Origin: JAJYKN01 sp045403145
GTDB taxonomy: Bacteria; Nitrospirota; UBA9217
Direction: 5' to 3'
Assembly: GCA_045403145.1 (NCBI GenBank)
Contig: JAXIPA010000085.1
Coordinates: 1-9,510 of the forward strand
DNA: 9,510 nucleotides
Made by a program: the position numbers and the translations under genes. The notes beneath the pieces were generated by a model. It saw only the letters and a list, made by a program, of their open reading frames with translations. It was not told the DNA's origin and did no database searches. Below, in pieces: positions 1-6,358 of this stretch (positions are counted from its first letter, which is position 1; each line of letters opens with the position of its first letter).

Positions 1-375
1 GACATCGGACCACGCAAGGACATCGGCGAGAGACCGCTCCCCGGCATTCTGGATGAGCTCGACATCCATCTTGCGGAGAATGGAAAGGTTTATCTTCGCT
101 TCGCCGGTCACCGCGCCGTAGGCGGCGAGCAGCGCCACGCGCACCGGTATGCCGCGGATGACGAGCCGCCGCGCAAGCGCCAAGCCGTCGCCGCCGTTGT
201 TGCCCTTGCCGCAGATGATGCCGACCCGCACGCCGGCGAGCCCGTCGAAAAATTTTTCCATCTCCGCCATGATCGCGGACGCGGCGTTCTCCATCAGGAC
301 CGGACCGGGAATGCCGAATTCCCTGATCGCCCTGCGGTCGATATTTTTTATCTGTTGAGCTGTGGCGATTTTCAT
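1..375 (-). CDS. nnrE: NAD(P)H-hydrate epimerase, N-terminal part (cut by window edge)
   Basis: The first 125 residues are visible and the frame is open through position 1. They match the YjeF_N domain, which epimerises the damaged R-form of hydrated NAD(P)H so that the partner dehydratase can repair it. The N-terminus MKIATAQQIKNID, the segment GPVLMENAA (residues 24-32) and the glycine-rich GKGNNGGDG loop (56-64) are family hallmarks. In many bacteria this domain is fused to the ADP/ATP-dependent NAD(P)HX dehydratase; whether that is so here lies outside the window. The ATG at 375 gives the usual family N-terminus, but no clear Shine-Dalgarno precedes it. It is the third gene of a pdxJ-acpS-nnrE arrangement seen in many bacteria; here it is separated from acpS by 225 bp of repeats, so it may need its own promoter, which I could not identify. 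Fold assignment is secure. Confidence 0.92.
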   Translation of the reverse strand, partial: MKIATAQQIKNIDRRAIREFGIPGPVLMENAASAIMAEMEKFFDGLAGVRVGIICGKGNNGGDGLALARRLVIRGIPVRVALLAAYGAVTGEAKINLSILRKMDVELIQNAGERSLADVLAWSDV

Positions 376-409
376 GGTAAGTAAGGTGTTATGCTTTCGT
401 AAAAAAATC

Positions 410-526
410 GTCATTCCCGCTTGTCGGGAATCATGTTGCCAAATTACGTACTGAAAAGAGACGATTCCGGACACCCTGCACTACGCTTCGCTCGTAAACC
501 GCTGGGTGCAGGCAAGCCGGAATGAC
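410..526. repeat. REP-like palindromic repeat, copy A (~117 bp)
   Basis: This starts with GTCATTCCCG and ends with CCGGAATGAC, so its ends are inverted repeats. The left part is a small hairpin (ATTCCCG/CGGGAAT). The right part (463-526) contains the pair CCTGCAC/GTGCAGG. The right part is nearly identical to 1122-1184 (one substitution and one single-base length difference as I align them). It lies between acpS and nnrE. Confidence 0.85.
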
Positions 527-564
527 GTCAAAAGAGAGTTGTTTGACTTTGTACATCTTCATCA

Positions 565-592
565 AACTTTGAACTTTGAACTCTGAACTCTT
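565..592. repeat. AACTTTG heptamer tandem repeat, array 1
   Basis: Four 7-base units (AACTTTG, AACTTTG, AACTCTG, AACTCTT) end just before the acpS stop codon. The array is bracketed by TCATCAA (559-565) and TTGATGA (591-597), which are inverted copies of each other. Similar arrays occur at 3329-3358, 3431-3457 and 7726-7753. Confidence 0.8.
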
Positions 593-600
593 GATGAGAA

Positions 601-975
601 CTACCCCACCAGCACCACCTGAGCCACCGCATACCCTTCATCATGAGAGTAGCTCAGAAAAATTTGTTTCACGCCTTTGAGATCCATGAGGTCCTTCACC
701 CTCCCGGAGATGTTCACAATCGGGCCGCCGCCCTCTCCGTGGAGCACCTCCATATCCGTCCACTTCACCCCCGCGCTCCAGCCCGTGCCAATGGCCTTGA
801 GCACTGCCTCCTTTGCCGCAAACCTTCCGGCGAAGTGCTGGGCGGGAAATTTCTGCTTGGAGCAGTAGGCCCGCTCCTGTTCCGTGAACACGCGCTCGAG
901 AAAGCCGGAATGGTTCCTGCCCGCTTTGTCGATGCGGTCTATTTTCACCAGGTCTACGCCGATTCCGACGATCAT
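601..975 (-). CDS. acpS: Holo-[acyl-carrier-protein] synthase
   Basis: This 124-residue protein transfers the 4'-phosphopantetheine arm from coenzyme A to a serine of apo-ACP, activating it for fatty acid synthesis. Family signatures are GIGVDLV at residues 4-10 with the metal-binding Asp8, and RFAAKEAVLKAIGTG at 51-65 with the metal-binding Glu56. The C-terminus has SYSHDEGYAVAQVV, as in typical AcpS. Length is normal for the family. The ATG at 975 is preceded by GGGAGG (982-987) six bases upstream, which fixes the start. It lies downstream of pdxJ, the usual partner order, but 244 bp containing a palindromic repeat element separate them. Nothing unusual is seen in the active site. Confidence 0.95.
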   Translation of the reverse strand: MIVGIGVDLVKIDRIDKAGRNHSGFLERVFTEQERAYCSKQKFPAQHFAGRFAAKEAVLKAIGTGWSAGVKWTDMEVLHGEGGGPIVNISGRVKDLMDLKGVKQIFLSYSHDEGYAVAQVVLVG

Positions 976-1038
976 GTTCGCCCTCCCGTATGCCGCTAAT
1001 TTCCAATCTTCAATTTTCCATTATCAATCTTGATGAAC

Positions 1039-1214
1039 TCGTAAAAAGTCGGAGAGAGCCTCTACGGTGTCATTCCGGCTTGTCCGGAATCCTTCCTTTT
1101 CAGTGCGTTATGCGGCACTACGATTCCGGACACCCTGCACTACGCTTAGCTCGTAACCGCTGGGTGCAGGCAAGCCGGAATGACGGTCCTGCGGCGATTT
1201 TCGACTTTTTACGA
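1039..1214. repeat. Nested palindromic element (MITE-like) holding repeat copy B
   Basis: Perfect 13-base inverted arms, TCGTAAAAAGTCG (1039-1051) and CGACTTTTTACGA (1202-1214), enclose a second copy of the 117 bp REP-like repeat (1069-1184). That copy has its own hairpin ATTCCGG/CCGGAAT and the CCTGCAC/GTGCAGG pair. It encodes no protein. It sits between pdxJ and acpS inside what is normally a tight gene pair, so it could form RNA structure in the transcript. Confidence 0.8.
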
Positions 1215-1219
1215 AACCT

Positions 1220-1936
1220 TCAATTTCCAATTAAAGCCCTCATCTCCCGTACCGCCCGGTCCATCCCCACGAGCGCGGCCCGCGAGATGATGCTGTGTCC
1301 GATGTTCAGCTCTTCCACCTCCGGGATGTCCGCGATTCGCCTGACGTTCAGATAGTTCAGCCCGTGACCCGCCCCTACGCCCATGCCCAGACTCGCCGCC
1401 AGTCTCGCGGCCTCGGCTATCTTCGCCAACTCCCGTTCGCGGTCACGCTCGACTCGCGCATTCGCGTACGCGCCGGTATGGAGCTCCACCCAGTCAGTTC
1501 CTGTTTTTTTGGACGCGGCAATCTGGCCCTCATCAGGGTCGACAAAAAGGCTCACCGTGATGCCGGCCTCTTTCAGGCCGTTGATATAGGCCTTCAGGAA
1601 ATCGATGCGCGAGGCGACTTCCAGCCCGCCTTCGGTCGTGAGTTCCTCCCGTTTCTCGGGCACCAGCGTCGAGAAACAGGGTTTGACCTCGCGGGCGATG
1701 CGCAGCATCTCATCGGTCGCGGCCATCTCCATGTTCAGTTTCGTCCGCACGACCTGGCGCAGGAGGCGCAGATCGCGGTCCTGAACATGCCTGCGGTCTT
1801 CCCGCAGATGGGCGATGATGCCCTCGGCGCCCGCAAGTTCGGCGAGAAGCGCCGCGGCAAGGGGATCGGGCTCATCGCCTTTTCTCGCCTGGCGAATCGT
1901 GGCGATATGGTCGATGTTGACGGACAACCTGGGCAC
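1220..1936 (-). CDS. pdxJ: Pyridoxine 5'-phosphate synthase
   Basis: PdxJ condenses 1-deoxy-D-xylulose 5-phosphate with 3-amino-1-hydroxyacetone phosphate to give pyridoxine 5'-phosphate, the ring-closing step of the DXP-dependent vitamin B6 pathway. The 238-residue TIM-barrel protein shows VNIDHIATIRQAR (6-18), HLREDRRH (43-50, with His43 of the active site), VPEKREE, TEGGLEV, and near the C-terminus AGHGLNY and ELNIGHSII. A GTG start at 1936 is chosen because AGGAGG (1946-1951) lies nine bases upstream and the protein then begins MPRLSVNIDHI, as in the family; the in-frame ATG at 1963 would place the ribosome site inside the gene. It is the first gene of the pdxJ-acpS-nnrE set, with a candidate promoter at 1976-2004. 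The enzyme looks complete. Confidence 0.96.
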   Translation of the reverse strand: MPRLSVNIDHIATIRQARKGDEPDPLAAALLAELAGAEGIIAHLREDRRHVQDRDLRLLRQVVRTKLNMEMAATDEMLRIAREVKPCFSTLVPEKREELTTEGGLEVASRIDFLKAYINGLKEAGITVSLFVDPDEGQIAASKKTGTDWVELHTGAYANARVERDRERELAKIAEAARLAASLGMGVGAGHGLNYLNVRRIADIPEVEELNIGHSIISRAALVGMDRAVREMRALIGN

Positions 1937-1975
1937 GCGGCAATTCCTCCTGACGACGTTCATCGAATCATGACG

Positions 1976-2004
1976 ATTTTATCATCTCTCCGCTGAAATA
2001 TCCA
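1976..2004 (-). promoter_or_regulatory. Candidate sigma-70 promoter for pdxJ
   Basis: On the minus strand TGGATA (1999-2004) and TAAAAT (1976-1981) are separated by exactly 17 bases. The -10 has 5 of 6 consensus bases and the -35 has 4 of 6. It lies 40 bases upstream of the GTG and back to back with the plus-strand promoter at 2035-2063. Confidence 0.5.
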
Positions 2005-2034
2005 GAAGATTTATGCCGGGATGGGTTTTCATGG

Positions 2035-2063
2035 TTGACCAACAGCACGACCTTTGATATCAT
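2035..2063 (+). promoter_or_regulatory. Sigma-70 promoter for the FlgT-like gene
   Basis: TTGACC (2035-2040), a 17-base spacer, and TATCAT (2058-2063) each match the consensus at 5 of 6 positions. Transcription would begin near 2070, giving a leader of about 75 bases before the ATG at 2145. Confidence 0.7.
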
Positions 2064-2144
2064 AAGGACCGAGCCGACCGCGTCGGCGTAAATCACGGCA
2101 ACATGGTTGCCTCGATCCAAAAAATTCCCTCCGGAGGTGCAAAT

Positions 2145-3323
2145 ATGATGCGTTCCGTGAAAGTGCTCATCCTGTTGTTCTGTATCATGACAGCCGCGGC
2201 GTTCTCCGCCTTGGCGCAGGAAACAAAGACCGTGGCGGCCGAGGGCGTGGCCGCGATACAGGGCAATGCGCGCGACCTTGCCCGCGATGCGGCGCTCGAA
2301 GACGCTCAGAAGCGTGCCGTGGAGCAGGCGATCGGCATCCTGATCGACTCGCAGACCCAGGTCGAGAACTACCAGCTCATCAGCGACAAGATCCTCTCGC
2401 AGACCAAGGGCTACATCACGCGGTACAACATCACGGGCGAGGATGTGGACAGCGGCCTCCTGCGCGTCCGCATCAACGCCGAGGTGTCCCTCGGCAAACT
2501 GACCGACGGCCTCAGCGGCATCGGCATCCTGCTGGGCCAGATGCACAAACCGCGCACCATGATTATGATCGCCGAACAGAACATCGGCCATGAATGGTAT
2601 GCCTGGTGGTGGGGGGCTCATCACGAGCAGACGGAGATGGGCGTCGTTGAAAACACTTTCATCGACGTTTTCACGCAAAAAGGGTTTGAATTCATCGACC
2701 ACGCGGCCGCGGCAAAAGAGCTCAAGGTGACCACGGCCTACAAGGTCCAGGACCTGAACGCCGCGCAGGCGCAGACCCTGGGCAATCAGGCGGACGCGGA
2801 AGTCGTTATCACGGGCAAGGCCCTGGCCAAACTCTACGGGGACATCGGCGGCGGCATGATGTCCGTCCAGGCTGACGTCTCGGTCAAGGCGATCCGCACG
2901 GACACCGGCCAGGTCATCGCCTCGGCAACGACCCACGGGGCGGCCGTGCACATTACCCCGGAAGCAGCCGGCATCGACGCCCTCAAAAAGGCGTCGCAAT
3001 CCGCCGCCGACCAGATGATGGAAAAGATCCTCGCGGTCTATTCGCGGGAGGCGGGAAGCACGAGGTCGGTCAACATCACGATTACGGGCCTGAACAAAAC
3101 CCAGTTCGTAAAGTTCAAGGACGTGCTCAGAAACCAGGTGCGCGGCATCAAGGACCTGCACGAGCGGGGGTTCAACGGCAGCGTGGCGAAGATCTCGGTG
3201 GACTCGAAGTCGAGCGCCCAGGTGCTCTCCGACGAACTGCTGCTCAAGGACTTCGGCGCCTTCGGTGTGGAAGTGATCGGCTCGACGGCGAATTCGCTGG
3301 AGCTTAAGGTCACGCCGAAATAA
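2145..3323 (+). CDS. Exported FlgT-like protein
   Basis: The 392-residue product has a Sec signal peptide (Lys/Arg then a hydrophobic core, residues 3-24, with likely cleavage after Ala-Leu-Ala24), so it is probably periplasmic. Residues 30-118 resemble the N-terminal domain of the flagellar assembly protein T / LPP20-like group: an EGVAAIQGN strand followed by a helix rich in Ala, Asp and Arg (ARDAALEDAQKRAVEQA) and then a YITRYNI strand. The middle holds a notable WYAWWWGAHH cluster (151-160) and a domain to about 305. The C-terminal 85 residues look like a separate small alpha/beta domain (GLNKTQFVKFKDVLRN onward). The start is set by GGAGG (2133-2137) seven bases before 2145; the in-frame ATG at 2103 would spoil the signal peptide. 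No lipobox is seen. The gene stands alone between a promoter and a terminator. No flagellar genes are nearby, so a flagellar role is unproven. Confidence 0.8.
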   Translation: MMRSVKVLILLFCIMTAAAFSALAQETKTVAAEGVAAIQGNARDLARDAALEDAQKRAVEQAIGILIDSQTQVENYQLISDKILSQTKGYITRYNITGEDVDSGLLRVRINAEVSLGKLTDGLSGIGILLGQMHKPRTMIMIAEQNIGHEWYAWWWGAHHEQTEMGVVENTFIDVFTQKGFEFIDHAAAAKELKVTTAYKVQDLNAAQAQTLGNQADAEVVITGKALAKLYGDIGGGMMSVQADVSVKAIRTDTGQVIASATTHGAAVHITPEAAGIDALKKASQSAADQMMEKILAVYSREAGSTRSVNITITGLNKTQFVKFKDVLRNQVRGIKDLHERGFNGSVAKISVDSKSSAQVLSDELLLKDFGAFGVEVIGSTANSLELKVTPK

Positions 3324-3328
3324 GGCAA

Positions 3329-3358
3329 GTTCAGAGTTCACAGTTCAAAGTTCAAAGT
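3329..3358. repeat. AACTTTG heptamer repeat, array 2 (inverted orientation)
   Basis: About four units of the complementary form (CAGAGTT, CACAGTT, CAAAGTT, CAAAGT) begin six bases after the stop codon of the FlgT-like gene. It is an inverted partner of 3431-3457; together they bracket the terminator. Confidence 0.75.
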
Positions 3359-3384
3359 AAAACCCAACTCAATTCATCATCAAC

Positions 3385-3421
3385 AAAAAACTCCCTGATC
3401 TGTTTCACCAGGGAGTTTTTT
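3385..3421. terminator. Bidirectional intrinsic terminator
   Basis: A perfect 13-base inverted repeat, AAAAAACTCCCTG and CAGGGAGTTTTTT, has an 11-base loop. The stem ends in A on one side and T on the other, so it can terminate both the plus-strand FlgT-like gene and the convergent minus-strand folD transcript. Confidence 0.92.
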
Positions 3422-3430
3422 CGCGCAGTC

Positions 3431-3457
3431 ACTTTGAACTCTGAACGGTGAACTTTG
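3431..3457. repeat. AACTTTG heptamer repeat, array 3
   Basis: Units ACTTTG, AACTCTG, AACGGTG and AACTTTG lie ten bases beyond the terminator stem and just before the folD stop codon (3466). The array is inverted relative to array 2, so the pair could extend the terminator into a longer imperfect stem. Confidence 0.75.
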
Positions 3458-3465
3458 TCTATTAT

Positions 3466-4362
3466 CTAACCCACCCCCACCATTCTCTTCGCGGAGATCA
3501 CGGTGTTCTTCAGCAGGATCGCGATGGTCACCGGCCCGACCCCGCCGGGCACCGGCGTGATCAGTGATGCCTTTTTCGAGACCGCCTCGAAATCCACGTC
3601 TCCGACGGTCACGCCGTCGGACAGGACATTGATGCCGATGTCCACGACAATTGCCCCGTCCTTCACCATGTCCGCCTTGATTAAACCGGCCCTGCCCGTC
3701 GCCGTGCAGAGGATGTCCGCCTGACGGGTCTCGGTCCCGAGGTCCGCTGTCTCCCGGTGGCAGACCGTGACCGTGGCCTCCCTGGCCAGCATCATCATGG
3801 CGAGGGGCTTGCCCACGGCCAGGCTTTTGCCCACGATCACGACCTTTTTCCCTTTCAACTCGATACCGTAGTGTTCCAGCATCCGCATCACGCCGTAGGG
3901 GGTGCAGGGAAGAAAGGTGGACCGCACCGAGAGGGTGAAGCCGGGCTCGAAAAGATGCAACGTGGATTCATCCGCCGAAAGGCGGCCGACCGAAATGGCG
4001 CCCTGGCCGTCCACGTCCTTTTCCGGAGCGATGGCATTCACGATCTTCCTTGTGTCGATGTGGCGCGGCAGCGGCATGAAGACAAGGATGCCGTTCGCCC
4101 GCTCGTCATGATTGAGCGTCTTGATCAGGTTCAGGATCTCGTTCAACGAAGAGGACGACGGAAGAGTATGGTTGAAGGTGTCTATGCCCGCCCTGGCCGC
4201 GGCAGCCTGGATGGCCTGGTAATACATAAAGGAGGACTTGTCCTCCCCCACGAGCACGAGCGCCAAGCCCGCGCGAATGCCGTGTGCGGCAAGCCTGCTG
4301 GTCTCCTCCCTGACCGCTGAAATGATTTTCAAAGAAAGCTCTGCACCCTTCATCAATCTCAT
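3466..4362 (-). CDS. folD: FolD-family methylene-THF dehydrogenase/cyclohydrolase, divergent active site
   Basis: FolD normally oxidises 5,10-methylene-THF with NADP and hydrolyses the product to 10-formyl-THF. This 298-residue protein has the two FolD domains and the motifs EKDVDG (114-119), PCTPYG (152-157), VGKSLAVGKP in the Rossmann domain and TPVPGGVGP near the end. Compared with my memory of E. coli FolD, the N-domain aligns without gaps (offset three). Tyr47 and Asp118 match catalytic Tyr50 and Asp121, but Ile51 replaces the catalytic Lys54 and Phe95 replaces Gln98 (GILVFMPLP instead of GILVQLPLP). Between VGRL and PCTP there are 23 residues (129-151) where E. coli has about eight. Start at 4362 is chosen because GGGAGG (4370-4375) lies seven bases upstream; the ATG at 4377 would have none. 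It is downstream of glpD across a palindromic element. Family is certain, normal FolD activity is doubtful; a canonical FolD may exist elsewhere in the genome. Confidence 0.9.
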   Translation of the reverse strand: MRLMKGAELSLKIISAVREETSRLAAHGIRAGLALVLVGEDKSSFMYYQAIQAAAARAGIDTFNHTLPSSSSLNEILNLIKTLNHDERANGILVFMPLPRHIDTRKIVNAIAPEKDVDGQGAISVGRLSADESTLHLFEPGFTLSVRSTFLPCTPYGVMRMLEHYGIELKGKKVVIVGKSLAVGKPLAMMMLAREATVTVCHRETADLGTETRQADILCTATGRAGLIKADMVKDGAIVVDIGINVLSDGVTVGDVDFEAVSKKASLITPVPGGVGPVTIAILLKNTVISAKRMVGVG

Positions 4363-4401
4363 AGGACTACCTCCCATAACAACGAAAGAATGTTCAACTC
4401 T

Positions 4402-4540
4402 TTAACAGGTTGTTGAAAAAGTCGCGATTCCATGAACAACGCACCCTAAAGGGTGCGGCTACCTTGAAACAAAGCAAAATATTAGAATATAGTAGCCGCA
4501 GGCTTTAGCCTGCGCAAAATGTTTTTCAACGACCTGTCAA
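4402..4540. repeat. Nested palindromic element (MITE-like), 139 bp
   Basis: Outer 19-base arms at 4402-4420 and 4522-4540 match at 17 of 19 positions when one is inverted (core AACAGGTTGTTGAAAAA). Inside are two perfect hairpins, CGCACCCT/AGGGTGCG (4440-4457) and CGCAGGCT/AGCCTGCG (4497-4514), plus GCGGCTAC (4455-4462) complementary to GTAGCCGC (4492-4499). The whole could fold as a branched structure. It fills the folD-glpD gap and its right arm overlaps the end of glpD. No ORF is present. Confidence 0.85.
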
Positions 4541-6142
4541 ACACGCACTATCCTTATCCAGAGCCGTTCTGAACTCTTTCAGATGATGCAGTTCTTCGTC
4601 CTTGCTCCACTTGAGTTCCCTGCCGGCGATCCCGGCGATTTTCTGCGCCTGATGAAGACCGCGCGATCCGGTCATGCCGACGTGCATCCTGCGGAGGATG
4701 ATATCCGACAGGGTCCTCGCGCCCTCTTCCATGGCGCTGTAGGCAACCTGGGCAAGGATGTCCCTGCTTTCCGGGGAAACGGTCTCTCCCAGCTCCGGAT
4801 CGGCCTCCCTGAGTTCCAGCACCCGGTCGGCGCGGGAGCCGTACAGGCCGATGAGGTGACGCACCAGTTCCGGAGTGACCCCGTGGCGGGCCGACAACTC
4901 CGGCACTTCCTCCCTGAGATAGTCTTCATAATCCATGGCCAGGCATCCTGCCAGGGGTTTCTCGTCCGTGACGCATTCGGCCTTTCTGCCGAGGGTCCTG
5001 CAGGCGGCGTCAACCGCGTCCTTTGCCATGTTGCGGTAGGTCGTAAGTTTTCCGCCTGCGATGGTGATGATCCGTCCGGATCGCCCTTCCCTGATGACCC
5101 GGTGCTTCCGCGAGATCCGGGACTCGTCCGCGCCCGAGAAGGCAAGCGGCCGTATGCCCGCGTAGGTGTACAGGATCGAGTCACGCGTGATCGCCAGCCC
5201 GGGAAGAACGCGCCTGCTCTCCGTCAACAGATAATCGATGTCATTGCAATCGGCGTGAACCTCATCCAGATCGCCGTCATAGGAGGTGTCCGTCGTCCCG
5301 ATGAGGGTGCTGGTCCCCAGCGGAATGATGAAGAACATACGGCCGTCCCGGGAGGTGACGAAAAGCGCCTGTTCCGAGAGCTTCGGCAACACCAGGTGGA
5401 CGCCTTTTGTGGGATGGATGATTTTCGCGTGGTCGATGTTCCCGGCCTTCCGTACGGCGTCGATCCAGGGCCCGGCGGCGTTGATCAGCGCCCGGCAACG
5501 GAAGGCATGCGTTTCTCCGGTGAGCGTGTCTTTTGCCGAGACAGCGACGCCGTTGTCCGCCTCTTCGATCCTTTCGGCGCGGACATGGTTCAGGAGCGCC
5601 GCGCCGGCCTCCCGCGCCGAAATCACGTTTTCGATCACCAGCCGTTCGGGCATCGGGAGCTGGTGATCGTAGAACAGCGCGCTGCCGATAAGGCCCTCCC
5701 GGTTCAGCCGCGGCTCAAAGGCGAGCGTCTTTTCCCTGCTGGACGTGAAGTAATGCGGGATGTCCTTTTCATGGGACAGGAGATCGTAGAGATGGATGCC
5801 GATGGACATGACGGCCCTGCCGTGGGGATCATCGCGGTAAATGGGGACCAGGATCGGAATGGGATGGATCAGATAGGGCGCCTGGCGCCGGAGCACGGCG
5901 CGCTCGCGGAGCGATTCCGCGACCAGGTCCATCTCGAAGTTGGCGAGGTACCGGAGGCCTCCGTGGATCAGGCGGGTGGATTTTGACGTCACGCCGGAAG
6001 CGAAATCGCCCTTTTCCAGGAGCAGGCACGAGAGCCCCCGAAGCGCCGCGTCCCGCGCGACCCCGGCGCCGGTAATGCCGCCGCCGATGACGATGAGGTC
6101 GTATATATGATTTGGGTCCTTTATAGTATCGGGATGCGCCAT
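4526..6142 (-). CDS. glpD: Glycerol-3-phosphate dehydrogenase, aerobic type
   Basis: GlpD is an FAD-dependent enzyme at the inner face of the cytoplasmic membrane that oxidises sn-glycerol 3-phosphate to dihydroxyacetone phosphate and passes electrons to quinone. The 538-residue protein begins with the dinucleotide-binding motif GGGITGAG (20-27) followed by Glu43 at the end of the second strand. It has GDFASGVTSKSTRLIHGG (45-62) and HGGLRYL, hallmarks of the GlpD group. AGGKLTTYR and a helical C-terminal DAO_C domain (about 385-510) complete it. The start at 6142 has GGGAG just upstream and lies 30 residues or less before the FAD motif; a longer in-frame ATG at 6214 sits inside a palindromic repeat and is rejected. 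The last residues (LTGR) and the TGA are encoded by the arm of the repeat at 4402-4540. Function probably links to the phosphodiesterase at 6972-7676. Confidence 0.95.
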   Translation of the reverse strand: MAHPDTIKDPNHIYDLIVIGGGITGAGVARDAALRGLSCLLLEKGDFASGVTSKSTRLIHGGLRYLANFEMDLVAESLRERAVLRRQAPYLIHPIPILVPIYRDDPHGRAVMSIGIHLYDLLSHEKDIPHYFTSSREKTLAFEPRLNREGLIGSALFYDHQLPMPERLVIENVISAREAGAALLNHVRAERIEEADNGVAVSAKDTLTGETHAFRCRALINAAGPWIDAVRKAGNIDHAKIIHPTKGVHLVLPKLSEQALFVTSRDGRMFFIIPLGTSTLIGTTDTSYDGDLDEVHADCNDIDYLLTESRRVLPGLAITRDSILYTYAGIRPLAFSGADESRISRKHRVIREGRSGRIITIAGGKLTTYRNMAKDAVDAACRTLGRKAECVTDEKPLAGCLAMDYEDYLREEVPELSARHGVTPELVRHLIGLYGSRADRVLELREADPELGETVSPESRDILAQVAYSAMEEGARTLSDIILRRMHVGMTGSRGLHQAQKIAGIAGRELKWSKDEELHHLKEFRTALDKDSACLTGR

Positions 6143-6209
6143 GGTTCTCCCACGTGATACTATGTTACGCTGATGGTCTGTGTTGTCCCCAACGCGTTTT
6201 CTCTTATCC

Positions 6210-6287
6210 GTCATTCCCGAACGATCCTATCGGGAATCCGGTTTTTCTGTTAACACCGGATCCCCGATAAAAGAATTCGGGGATGAC
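6210..6287. repeat. REP-like palindrome upstream of glpD (78 bp)
   Basis: It opens with GTCATTCCCGA and closes with TCGGGGATGAC, so its ends are inverted copies with few mismatches. An inner pair ATCCGGT/ACCGGAT lies at the centre. It is the same general class as the palindromes at 6669-6695 and 6813-6884, on the other side of the small nuclease gene. Confidence 0.8.
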
Positions 6288-6335
6288 AGCTTAGAAGTTC
6301 CTGTCGTTACTATTTTGAGACCATTAATATGTGTT

Positions 6336-6350
6336 GCGGCTGGAAGCCGC
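6336..6350. other. Short hairpin after the GIY-YIG gene
   Basis: GCGGCT and AGCCGC form a six-base stem with a GGA loop, eight bases past the stop codon (minus strand). No T run follows in the minus direction, so it is not a clear terminator. Confidence 0.4.
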
Positions 6351-6358
6351 GCTATGGT

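Noticed and set aside
565..592. CRISPR-like array
   Set aside because: Seven-base tandem units without spacers and no cas genes; it is a short tandem repeat.
1295..1996. 233-codon plus-strand ORF opposite pdxJ
   Set aside because: Shadow of pdxJ, whose conserved motifs cover the entire region.
1968..3341. 457-codon minus-strand ORF opposite the FlgT-like gene
   Set aside because: It is a low-complexity Arg/Asp/His/Val-rich shadow of the plus-strand gene, which has a promoter, ribosome site, signal peptide and terminator.
4402..4540. Insertion sequence
   Set aside because: Inverted terminal arms are present but there is no transposase ORF and I could not identify a target duplication; it is called a MITE-like palindrome only.
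4583..5986. 467-codon plus-strand ORF opposite glpD
   Set aside because: It has no recognisable domain and a composition typical of the antisense of a GC-rich gene; glpD on the other strand is unmistakable.
6143..6209. glpD promoter
   Set aside because: Only weak hexamers (such as TAACAT or TAGTAT without a good -35 at proper spacing) are seen, so none is reported.
6143..6214. Longer glpD N-terminus starting at 6214
   Set aside because: That ATG lies inside a palindromic repeat and the extra 24 residues are unlike GlpD; the ATG at 6142 has a GGGAG ribosome site.
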